Assembly: GCA_016296165.1 (NCBI GenBank)
Contig: JAEDJV010000088.1
Span: forward strand, 1 to 9,975
Direction of reading: 5' to 3'
DNA length: 9,975 bases
Source: Oscillospiraceae bacterium
Lineage (GTDB): Bacteria > Bacillota > Clostridia > Oscillospirales > Ruminococcaceae
Shown here: positions 3,920 to 9,975 of the stretch, in pieces
How the letters are laid out: every line of letters begins with the position of its first letter
Position numbering within the stretch: the first letter of the stretch is position 1
The notes under the pieces: model-generated
Seen by the model: the letters and a program-made list of their open reading frames with translations, nothing else
Database searches by the model: none
Told to the model about the DNA's origin: nothing
Made by a program: the position numbers and the translations under genes

Positions 3920-5218
3920 ATGCTGAAAAGAAAATTTTATGACAGACTGCTTGAATGGAAGGAAAGAAAAAACAATACCTGTCTGCTTGTGAGGGGTGCG
4001 AGACAGATAGGTAAGACTTATATAATCGATGTTTTTGGAAGGGAAAATTACAAGAGTTATATTTATATAAATTTTATAGAACAGCCGCAGGCAAAGGATA
4101 TTTTTGAAGGTGAACTTTCTGCAGACGAAATTTATAAGAGGCTGACTCTTGTTATGCCGGAGGTTGTTTATACCGAAAATGATACTCTGATATTTCTTGA
4201 TGAAATACAGGAATGTCCGAATGCGAGGACTGCACTGAAGTTTCTGGCACTTGACGGCCGTTATGATGTTGTTGCTTCGGGTTCGCTGCTTGGAATCAGA
4301 TACAAGAAAATTGTGTCTATACCTGTTGGATATGAAGAACAGGTTGAGATGTATTCCATGGATTTTGAGGAATTTTTGTGGGCATGTGGGTATGACGAGC
4401 AGAAAATTTTATCACTCAGGGAGTATTTTGATAAAAAGGAGAAGGTTCCGGAAGCAGTACATGAAAAAATGATGTCACTGCTAAGAGAATACATTGTGGT
4501 CGGCGGGATGCCGGCGGTTGTAAGCAGGTTTGCAGAAACTCATCATTTTGGGGAAGTTCATAAAATTCAGCAAATGATACTCGACAGTTATTATGATGAC
4601 ATATCAAAGTATGCTTCAAATACGGAAAAGCCCAAGGTGAAGAATGTATATCTTTCTGTTCCGAAACAGCTTGCCAGGGAAAATAAAAAATTTCAGTTTT
4701 CTGTTGTCGAAAAGAAAGCAACAGCCCGGAAATATGAAAACAGCATAGAATGGCTTCGGGACGCAAATCTTGTAAGGATGTGCTATAATGTTTCAGTACC
4801 GGATTTTCCGCTTGCAGCATATGAAAAGGAAAATCAGTATAAACTGTACATTTCAGATATAGGACTGCTTTCTGCAATGTATGGTTATGATATGAAAAAA
4901 GCTGTTATCGACAACACATTGAAGGGAAATGTTAAAGGCGGTATTTATGAGAATCTTGTTCTTGATATGTTAAGCAAGCGTGGTTATAAACTTAATTATT
5001 ACCGCACAGACAATGGTTCGGTTGAGATTGAGTTTTTACTGACTATAGATGCACAGATTATTCCGGTTGAAGTTAAGGCCGGAAACGGCTCAACAATATC
5101 ACTGAACACACTTCTTGAAAAAGACAGTATACCGTATGGATATAAGCTGATATCCGGAAATACAGGGGTGAATGATAAGAAAATTGTACTTCCGCTTTAT
5201 ATGGCGATGTTTATCTGA
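3920..5218 (+). CDS. AAA ATPase, DUF4143 family (copy 1)
   Basis: A 432-residue cytoplasmic P-loop ATPase of the AAA_14/DUF4143 family. These proteins join an ATPase core to a C-terminal PD-(D/E)XK nuclease-like domain; their function is unsettled. Walker A is GARQIGKT (26-33, K32). Walker B is TLIFLDEIQ with D94 and E95. ASGSLLG (119-125) is a sensor-like segment. The C-terminal domain has SVEIEFLL...IPVEVKAG with E384 and K386, but the usual aspartate of EIDF is E371. The ATG at 3920 is chosen because AAAGGAGGT precedes it at normal spacing and the paralogue has the same length (431). The frame extends upstream only through the 32-bp repeats and the promoter. The gene is monocistronic. Confidence 0.9.
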   Translation: MLKRKFYDRLLEWKERKNNTCLLVRGARQIGKTYIIDVFGRENYKSYIYINFIEQPQAKDIFEGELSADEIYKRLTLVMPEVVYTENDTLIFLDEIQECPNARTALKFLALDGRYDVVASGSLLGIRYKKIVSIPVGYEEQVEMYSMDFEEFLWACGYDEQKILSLREYFDKKEKVPEAVHEKMMSLLREYIVVGGMPAVVSRFAETHHFGEVHKIQQMILDSYYDDISKYASNTEKPKVKNVYLSVPKQLARENKKFQFSVVEKKATARKYENSIEWLRDANLVRMCYNVSVPDFPLAAYEKENQYKLYISDIGLLSAMYGYDMKKAVIDNTLKGNVKGGIYENLVLDMLSKRGYKLNYYRTDNGSVEIEFLLTIDAQIIPVEVKAGNGSTISLNTLLEKDSIPYGYKLISGNTGVNDKKIVLPLYMAMFI

Positions 5219-5221
5219 TTG

Positions 5222-5260
5222 TTATAGTGAAAGTCAAATTTATTTTGACGTTCACTATAA
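5222..5260. terminator. Palindrome after the first ATPase gene
   Basis: TTATAGTGAAAGTCAAA (5222-5238) pairs with TTTGACGTTCACTATAA (5244-5260) at 16 of 17 positions around a 5-base loop. No clear T-run follows, so it may be a weak terminator, an mRNA-stabilising hairpin or an operator. Confidence 0.6.
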
Positions 5261-5308
5261 ACATCCTGTCAGAAAAATGTTGAAAAATATTTTTTTCCAA
5301 AATATCTG

Positions 5309-5337
5309 TTGACAATTTCTTTGGGGCAAAATATAAT
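5309..5337 (+). promoter_or_regulatory. Consensus promoter of nadE
   Basis: TTGACA (5309-5314) and TATAAT (5332-5337) are 17 bp apart, a full sigma-A match. A 13-base palindrome GATATTGAATATC (5341-5353) covers the predicted start site and could be an operator. Confidence 0.88.
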
Positions 5338-5376
5338 AAAGATATTGAATATCAATTCTGAAAGGAAGATGTAAAG

Positions 5377-6123
5377 ATGTATAATTTTAATGCTGCTGAT
5401 GCCGCTGAAAAATGTGCTGCGTGGATCAGAAACTGGTTTGAGGAAAACGGAAAAGGCTGTAACGCTGTTATTGGTATTTCAGGCGGAAAAGACAGCTCAG
5501 TTGCCGCTGCCCTTTGCTGCAAGGCACTGGGAAAAGACAGAGTTATCGGCGTAATGATGCCTAACGGTGAACAGCATGACATTGACTATTCTATCGACCT
5601 TTGTAAGCATCTCGACATAAAGAACTATACTGTAAATATAAAAAATGCCTTTGACGGAGTTATGGGCGAAATTGAAAAGCAGATTGATGTAACCGCTCAG
5701 ACAAGAACAAATCTTGCACCGAGAATCCGTATGTCTGTTCTCTATGCTGTTTCACAGTCAAATAACGGACGTGTTATCAATACTTGCAATCTCTCGGAAG
5801 ACTGGGTCGGATATTCCACAAGATACGGCGATGCAGCCGGTGATGTAAGTCCTATCTCTTTCTTCACAGTTGCTGAAGTAAAGGCTATAGGCAGAGAACT
5901 CGGACTCCCTGATAAGTTTGTTGAAAAGCCTCCGATAGACGGCCTCTGCGGAAAGACGGACGAGGACAACCTCGGATTTAAGTACGAAACACTTGACAGA
6001 TATATCCGTGAAGGCATTGAACCTGATCCTGCAACAAAGGAAAAGATTGATACCATGCATGAGAGAAATCTCTTCAAACTTAAGTATATGCCTTGCTATA
6101 ATTATTTTGAGGAAAACAAGTAA
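5377..6123 (+). CDS. nadE: Ammonia-dependent NAD+ synthetase
   Basis: Catalyses the last step of NAD biosynthesis: nicotinate adenine dinucleotide, ATP and ammonia give NAD+, AMP and pyrophosphate, in the cytoplasm. At 248 residues it has the length of the short ammonia-using class and lacks the glutaminase domain of long forms. The ATP pyrophosphatase loop is SGGKDSS (35-41). NLAPRIRMS (112-120), TCNLSEDWVGY (136-146), GDAAGDVSP (151-159) and the PPIDGL...TDEDNLGF segment (185-201) match the substrate-binding blocks of the family. AAAGGAAG precedes the ATG. It has its own consensus promoter and terminator, so it is independent of the flanking ATPase genes. Its codon use is more even than its neighbours, fitting a housekeeping gene. 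Confidence 0.95.
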   Translation: MYNFNAADAAEKCAAWIRNWFEENGKGCNAVIGISGGKDSSVAAALCCKALGKDRVIGVMMPNGEQHDIDYSIDLCKHLDIKNYTVNIKNAFDGVMGEIEKQIDVTAQTRTNLAPRIRMSVLYAVSQSNNGRVINTCNLSEDWVGYSTRYGDAAGDVSPISFFTVAEVKAIGRELGLPDKFVEKPPIDGLCGKTDEDNLGFKYETLDRYIREGIEPDPATKEKIDTMHERNLFKLKYMPCYNYFEENK

Positions 6124-6152
6124 GATTTATGCAGTAAAATAATGCTGTAAGC

Positions 6153-6197
6153 AAAAACAACAGATTTCAGCTTAGGTCTGAAATCTGTTGTTTTTTT
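6153..6197 (+). terminator. Terminator of nadE
   Basis: AACAACAGATTTCAG (up to 6170) pairs with CTGAAATCTGTTGTT (from 6178) around loop CTTAGGT, followed by a run of seven T residues (6191-6197). Confidence 0.92.
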
Positions 6198-6203
6198 AGG
6201 ATT

Positions 6204-6298
6204 GAATGTTATTCATGTGATTTAGTGTGAATTTTCAAAAAATATTAATGTAAATATACACGAATGATTTTAAAAAATATATTGATTTTTACATGAAT
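6204..6298 (+). repeat. Imperfect repeats of about 33 bp upstream of the second ATPase gene
   Basis: GTGTGAAT, ACACGAAT and ACATGAAT occur with GAAT at 6229, 6262 and 6295, a spacing of 33 bp. The first two are followed by TTTT(C/A)AAAAAATAT-like sequence. An inverted ATTCATGT lies at 6211. The region is AT-rich, so this is weaker than the array before the first ATPase gene. Confidence 0.4.
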
Positions 6299-6310
6299 AT
6301 CTGATATGAT
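6282..6310 (+). promoter_or_regulatory. Promoter of the second ATPase gene
   Basis: TTGATT (6282-6287) and TATGAT (6305-6310) have 17-bp spacing with an extended -10 TG. GAAAGGAAG precedes the ATG at 6339. Confidence 0.7.
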
Positions 6311-6338
6311 AATTTTATAACAGAAAGGAAGTGGCACG

Positions 6339-7634
6339 ATGTACAGAAAAATAACCGAAGAGCTCAACAGGTGGAAGAGTGATCCATACAGAAAACCGTT
6401 GATTATACAGGGTGCGAGGCAGGTCGGGAAGACTTATACTGCCCTTGAATTCGGGAGAAATAATTACGAAAATGTTGCGTATTTTAACTTTGAAACCCGT
6501 CCTTCCCTTTCAGAGATTTTTTCGGAAAATATCAGTCCTCGGTATCTTATTCCTTTGCTTTCGCATATATGCGGTAAAACGATAGTAAGGGGAAAAACTT
6601 TGATTATATTTGACGAGATTCAGCTGTGTGAACGTGCACTGACAAGTCTGAAATATTTCTGTGAAGAGGCTCCTGAATATCACATTATAGTTGCAGGAAG
6701 TCTTCTTGGAGTTGCTGTAAACAGATCGGAATTTTCATTTCCGGTGGGTAAAGTTGATATAAAAACGATGTATCCTATGGATATGGAGGAATTTTTACTT
6801 GCAATGGGAGAGAACGAGCTTGCTTACAGAATAAAAAAATGCTTTGCAGACAATATCCCTATGCCCTCGGTACTTCACGAATCTGCAATGCAGCTGTACC
6901 GACAGTATCTTGTAACGGGTGGAATGCCGGAATGTGTTTTGCAGTATTCACAGACAAGAGACACGATTCTCGTCAGACACGCTCAGAGCAATATACTTCA
7001 GAGCTATCTGAATGACATGAGCAAATACAACAATCTCAATGAGATTAAAAAGACAAGGCTTGCTTACGATAATATAACAGTTCAGCTTTCGAAGAAAAAT
7101 ACACGTTTTCAGTACAAGCTGATAAAAAAAGGCGGCAGAGCTTCAGAGTTTGAAAATGCGATAGAATGGCTTTGCCTTTCCGGAATTGTATCGCAGGTTT
7201 ATAAGGTCGAACAGATAAAAAAACCGCTGGAAAATTACAGAGATATAGATTCGTTTAAAATATATATATCTGATATGGGACTTCTGGGTGCCAGGAAGGA
7301 AATAAATCCGGATGATATACTCTTCATGTCAGAAGAAATAAACGACTTCAAAGGAGGCATGACTGAAAACTATGTAAATATTCAACTGAAAATAAACGGC
7401 TACTCCACATATTACTGGGAATCAGACAGAGGAGCAGAAATAGATTTTATCATTCAGCGTGAAAATCACCTCATACCGGTTGAAGTCAAATCCGCCGACA
7501 ATACAAAAGCCAAAAGCCTGAAACTATATATGCAGAAATTTTCTCCGGAATACGCCGTAAAAATTTCTGCTAAAAACTTTGCCTTTGAAGACAGAATAAA
7601 AACAGTACCGCTTTATGCGGTTTTCTGTTTGTGA
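6339..7634 (+). CDS. AAA ATPase, DUF4143 family (copy 2)
   Basis: A 431-residue paralogue of the protein at 3920 with the same domain order but substantially diverged. Walker A is GARQVGKT (25-32, K31). Walker B is TLIIFDEIQ with D92 and E93. VAGSLLGV (118-125) corresponds to the sensor segment. The C-terminal PD-(D/E)XK-like motif is complete here: AEIDFII with D369, then IPVEVKSA with E382 and K384. Family function is unsettled; ATP binding and a nuclease-like fold are inferred from motifs. A ribosome site GAAAGGAAG sits 8-10 bases before the ATG. Its stop codon directly abuts an antitoxin-type terminator, which suggests insertion or recombination next to an old toxin module. Confidence 0.9.
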   Translation: MYRKITEELNRWKSDPYRKPLIIQGARQVGKTYTALEFGRNNYENVAYFNFETRPSLSEIFSENISPRYLIPLLSHICGKTIVRGKTLIIFDEIQLCERALTSLKYFCEEAPEYHIIVAGSLLGVAVNRSEFSFPVGKVDIKTMYPMDMEEFLLAMGENELAYRIKKCFADNIPMPSVLHESAMQLYRQYLVTGGMPECVLQYSQTRDTILVRHAQSNILQSYLNDMSKYNNLNEIKKTRLAYDNITVQLSKKNTRFQYKLIKKGGRASEFENAIEWLCLSGIVSQVYKVEQIKKPLENYRDIDSFKIYISDMGLLGARKEINPDDILFMSEEINDFKGGMTENYVNIQLKINGYSTYYWESDRGAEIDFIIQRENHLIPVEVKSADNTKAKSLKLYMQKFSPEYAVKISAKNFAFEDRIKTVPLYAVFCL

Positions 7635-7672
7635 AAAAATCTCCCTGCGTCGCTGCCTGCAGGGAGATTTTT
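7635..7672. terminator. Terminator between the second ATPase gene and the phosphatase
   Basis: AAAAATCTCCCTGC (7635-7648) pairs with GCAGGGAGATTTTT (7659-7672). It is the same stem as the toxin module 2 terminator with a different loop. A and T runs on the two sides make it usable from both directions by the convergent genes. Confidence 0.85.
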
Positions 7673-7706
7673 GTTTTTGGTGAACACAATGGACTCGTTC
7701 ACATTT
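7635..7706 (-). ncRNA. Orphan antitoxin-like RNA segment in the phosphatase 3' UTR
   Basis: Read on the minus strand, the sequence after the phosphatase stop codon contains GTGAACGAGTCCATTGTG and then TTCACC, followed by the terminator hairpin. It matches antitoxin RNA 2 over about 28 contiguous bases (7679-7706 against 1867-1894) and keeps the hairpin and terminator order. No toxin gene and no antitoxin promoter are present. The phosphatase promoter would be its only apparent source. It may be a relic of a deleted module or a 3' UTR-derived regulator that could still bind toxin 2 mRNA. Confidence 0.6.
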
Positions 7707-8243
7707 TCACCTGTACTCAAACCTCAGTATCTCGCAGTTCCCTACTCCGAACTTTGCATACTCTTCATTTGTCATATCGTAAAAATACGACTGTATCACT
7801 CTCGAAATACCGTTGTGTGCAACCAGCAGAAATGTTCTTTCGTCATTTTTCAGCTCATCAAGCAGATTGTAGATTCTCTGGGCCAGACGGAGCATGGACT
7901 CCCCGTCCTCATAGCTGTTGATAAAATATGTCTTTGCCACGGCAAATTCTGCTCCGTCCCGCGGTGTTCCCTCGTACTTTCCGAAGCACTGTTCCTTCAG
8001 TCTTTCTTCACATTCCATCGGTATACCCGTAATCTCCGAAATATGACGTGCGGTCTCCGCTGCACGGATAAGCGGTGAATAAAGAATCTTATCTATCTTA
8101 ATCCCTTCTTCAAGTATCTTTTTTCCCAGAAGCTCCGCCTGTTCGTGTCCATTTTCGGTCAGTTCAATATCGGTGGCTCAGCAGATTTTGTTTTCTACAT
8201 TCCATACAGTCTGACCGTGTCTTGCAAAATATATATGCGGCAT
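7707..8243 (-). pseudogene. Histidine phosphatase family gene interrupted by an in-frame TGA
   Basis: From an ATG at 8243, with an AAAGGA site upstream, the frame encodes a 2H-phosphatase of 178 codons: MPHIYFARHGQTVWNVENKI, then C, a TGA at codon 22 (8178-8180), and ATDIELTENGHEQA onward. The catalytic set is otherwise intact: RHG with H9, R60 in SPLIRAAETA, E84 in LKEQCFG, and H143 in VAHNG. These enzymes remove phosphate from small metabolites or proteins through a phosphohistidine. The codon at 22 is usually Gly in this motif (ICGATD), so one G-to-T change (GGA to TGA) explains the stop. Initiation at the ATG at 8018 would give 103 residues lacking the RHG motif. Recent nonsense mutation or base error are both possible. 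Confidence 0.82.
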
Positions 8244-8300
8244 AATGATTTCCTTTCTTTTATAAATGTTGAAACCGTTTCGTTAAGTGAACGGGACAGT

Positions 8301-8636
8301 TCAATCACGTATTTTTACTTCATCATAGGTGGTTGTGTCCTCCTCACCGTAGCGTATCCATCTGTAGTCTTCTCATGCTGCACCATGGTTTCTCTTGACT
8401 GTATCCCATGGGTCATAAGCCGGTATATCAAAGAATTTGCACATCTGTTTGAGATCGAATCTTGTTTCAGGCATGCATCTTGACTTTATAAAATCTTCCA
8501 GATCCTTTATCGTAGGGTTTGTATTTACACCAAAAGGCAGCATCATAGGTAGTATATCATAACATGTACCGGTTATCAAGTTTATTTTATAATTATCTGC
8601 ACCATTTACAATGTTTTTAAAGGTATTATCCGTATC
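8301..8636 (-). pseudogene. Decayed small conserved protein with an in-frame TGA
   Basis: The minus-strand frame reads from about NTFKNIVNGADNYKIN through LEDFIKSRCMPETRFDLKQ, FFDIPAYDPWDTVKRNHGAA, then a TGA (8373-8375), and continues EDYRWIRYGEEDTTTYDEV to a TGA at 8301. The continuity on both sides of the stop indicates one original gene of about 110 residues. RCMPETR...YDPW...HG...EDYRWIR resembles a small family I have seen in gut Firmicutes without a known function. No ATG or ribosome site was found at the upstream end. The frame runs into the hairpin at 8664, so the 5' end is probably lost. The best internal start would be a TTG at 8579. Confidence 0.6.
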
Positions 8637-8663
8637 AGTTATAATTTTTTTTAAACTCGTTGA

Positions 8664-8708
8664 AAAAGCGGGAGCACTTTCGTATATATCGAAGGAGCTC
8701 CCGTTTTG
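8664..8708. terminator. Isolated hairpin terminator
   Basis: CGGGAGC (8669-8675) pairs with GCTCCCG (8697-8703), and an inner CTTTCG pairs with CGAAGG (8677-8682 with 8690-8695). T runs flank it on both strands. No intact gene reads into it from either side, so its gene was probably lost. Confidence 0.75.
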
Positions 8709-9038
8709 GTTTAAGTGTATGAATATCAGTAAGAGGGTTTTTTAATATTTTCGAGGATGTTTTCACTGATTTTGTCTTAATTTCTATGGTTTTCATGGAA
8801 ATCGTGAAAAATCAAAAATTTTTTTTCGACTGCGATTTTCAGTGATTTTCAACATACTAAGACGAAACATATTATTTTGATGTATTTACGTGTGAAATTA
8901 GCAGATTCATATGTCAAACAGGTATGTTTTCAGTAAATTACAAAATATTTTTGTGCTTACTGGTAATGATGTGCACAGAACTTACAGAGCTGGAATATGT
9001 GCAATGAAAAAATCCATTTAACGAAGGAGCGGATAAAA
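8709..9038. other. Gene-free AT-rich stretch before the last gene
   Basis: No coding sequence is supported. Fragments such as TTTTGTCTTA and its near-complement TAAGACGAAA (about 8768 and 8859), and CACTGATTTT against CAGTGATTTT, give loose inverted and direct symmetry but no clear structure. No convincing promoter for the gene at 9039 could be fixed. Confidence 0.45.
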
Positions 9039-9809
9039 ATGAAAAGCAGATTAAACAGGACAGACCTCATTCTTATTATTATGATGATGGTGAGTGAAAT
9101 GGAAAATCCGAAGAAGAGCGGAATAGCAAGAGAAATCACCGATGAGTACAAAGGATGTTTCAGTCCGAAAACTATCGAGGGAACGATGGAACACATGACG
9201 GATTATGTTTTCAGATGCCATATCAAAGAGGTATTCGAAAAGGCAGAATCTCTTGTATTTACCCGAAAGCTCGAACTAATAATAAACAATCTGGTTGTCA
9301 CTTCGAGCGAAAGTGAACTGAAAAAAATATTCAGTGATGATGAGATAATTAGATTAAGGGCTGTTAATTCAGAAACCAATATTGACAACCTCAGAAAAAC
9401 CAGAGGAAAGGTAGTAAAAAAATACGAAACTCTGGAACAGACACATTACATACTGAGATATATGACCGACCCTGGCAGCAGAAACTGCATTGCTTCGGAA
9501 CTGGACATTGCCGGAATTGTTTACGATGAGCTGCATGAACCCATATCGGATAAGACGGAACGCGAGCTTAAAAAAGAATATCTGCCGGCCGTTGCAAATG
9601 TTGAAGTTAAGTGCGTGAGGGGGAAAACAACTGAGATCACACTGACAGGACTGGGGAGAAAGAGGATTTTTCAGGTACTTTCCGGGGATATGGTTTCGAA
9701 ACTGATAAGAATCCAGAGGCTGGTGTATACGGGTGAGTCGGATGAGAACGGAGATGTAAGTGATGAGATGCTGGAGAGACTTAGAGTGGCGGTGGATGAG
9801 TATGACTGA
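9039..9809 (+). CDS. Hypothetical protein, possible winged-helix DNA-binding
   Basis: I do not recognise the family. The ATG at 9039 is preferred because AAGGAG lies 9 bases upstream; an ATG at 8997 would add 14 residues but lacks a site. The 256-residue product has no signal peptide. Residues 8-50 look helical with an HTH-like pattern (GIAREITDEY...SPKTIEGTMEHM). Residues 135-218 give a second such pattern: THYILRYM, CIASELDIAG, a SDKTERELKKEYLP helix and a TTEITLTGLGRKRI strand-like end typical of a wing. A transcriptional or plasmid-type regulator is possible. It stands alone, closed by its own terminator. Confidence is high that it is a gene and low on function. Confidence 0.75.
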   Translation: MKSRLNRTDLILIIMMMVSEMENPKKSGIAREITDEYKGCFSPKTIEGTMEHMTDYVFRCHIKEVFEKAESLVFTRKLELIINNLVVTSSESELKKIFSDDEIIRLRAVNSETNIDNLRKTRGKVVKKYETLEQTHYILRYMTDPGSRNCIASELDIAGIVYDELHEPISDKTERELKKEYLPAVANVEVKCVRGKTTEITLTGLGRKRIFQVLSGDMVSKLIRIQRLVYTGESDENGDVSDEMLERLRVAVDEYD

Positions 9810-9830
9810 TGGCTGCCGGGATTAAAGAGA

Positions 9831-9866
9831 AAAACCGGATACCCGATTTGGAGGGTATCCGGTTTT
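9831..9866 (+). terminator. Terminator of the last gene
   Basis: AAAACCGGATACCC (9831-9844) pairs perfectly over 14 bp with GGGTATCCGGTTTT (9853-9866) around an 8-base loop. A/T runs on both sides make it potentially bidirectional. Confidence 0.9.
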
Positions 9867-9917
9867 GAGGTTATGTGCTTTGCAGTGGGATGAATTGCGT
9901 TCCCGTTCCCAACGTAT

Positions 9918-9946
9918 TTGACAACAAATCCAAAATATGATAAAAT
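9918..9946 (+). promoter_or_regulatory. Promoter for a gene beyond the right edge
   Basis: TTGACA (9918-9923) and TAAAAT (9941-9946) have 17-bp spacing with an extended -10 TG. GAGGAAGG (9965-9972) near the window end is likely the ribosome site of the next gene. Confidence 0.8.
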
Positions 9947-9975
9947 AAATTCAGTCGAATAAATGAGGAAGGCTG

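Noticed and set aside
4416..4877. 153-codon minus-strand frame inside the first ATPase gene
   Set aside because: It is fully antisense to a well-supported coding sequence and shows no protein family features.
7631..8078. Plus-strand open frames of 96 and 135 codons over the phosphatase region
   Set aside because: They are antisense shadows of the phosphatase, which has clear catalytic motifs on the minus strand, and they lack ribosome sites.
8178..8375. Selenocysteine or TGA recoding in the two minus-strand genes
   Set aside because: No SECIS-like hairpin was seen after either TGA, the expected residue in the phosphatase is Gly, and several intact genes in the window end in TGA.

Overview
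The window looks like a chromosomal accessory region from an AT-rich anaerobic Firmicute, most likely a Ruminococcus-like rumen or gut bacterium. The evidence is a secreted protein with a type I dockerin (the cellulosome anchoring module), consensus TTGACA/TATAAT promoters often with extended -10 TG, strong AGGAGG-type ribosome binding sites and very AT-rich intergenic DNA. The genus is an inference. No rRNA, tRNA, CRISPR array or transposase gene was seen.

Layout. 1-300 holds a structured element, best explained as a minus-strand RNA, and a cluster of TCAAAGTAAATGCAA repeats. 334-600 and 1652-1943 are two complete, mirror-image copies of a compact toxin-antitoxin module too short for ordinary gene callers. 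Each has a 26-residue hydrophobic peptide gene, a convergent antisense RNA from its own consensus promoter, a shared bidirectional terminator, and a direct repeat that makes the antisense RNA complementary to the toxin start region. This is the architecture of the Fst/par type I system. Between them lies a barnase-like lipoprotein ribonuclease and its barstar inhibitor (697-1580). A secreted transglutaminase-like dockerin protein follows (2439-3575), after about 500 bases of very AT-rich DNA.

3755-7634 carries two divergent paralogues of the AAA ATPase/DUF4143 family on either side of an ammonia-dependent NAD synthetase gene (nadE). The first ATPase promoter is preceded by four repeats spaced exactly 32 bp apart. 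Immediately after the second ATPase stop codon lies a third antitoxin-like segment with no toxin gene. It forms the 3' UTR of a convergent histidine phosphatase gene. That phosphatase and the next minus-strand gene are each broken by a single in-frame TGA. The window ends with an unrecognised 256-residue protein that may bind DNA, a terminator, and a promoter for a gene beyond the edge.

How the parts relate. The stretch from 334 to 1943 is a cluster of toxin/antidote pairs: type I RNA-regulated peptides flanking a protein nuclease/inhibitor pair. Repeated hairpin terminators (1599, 2052, 3704) and the orphan antitoxin fragment suggest shuffling by recombination between short repeats. nadE is the only obvious housekeeping gene.
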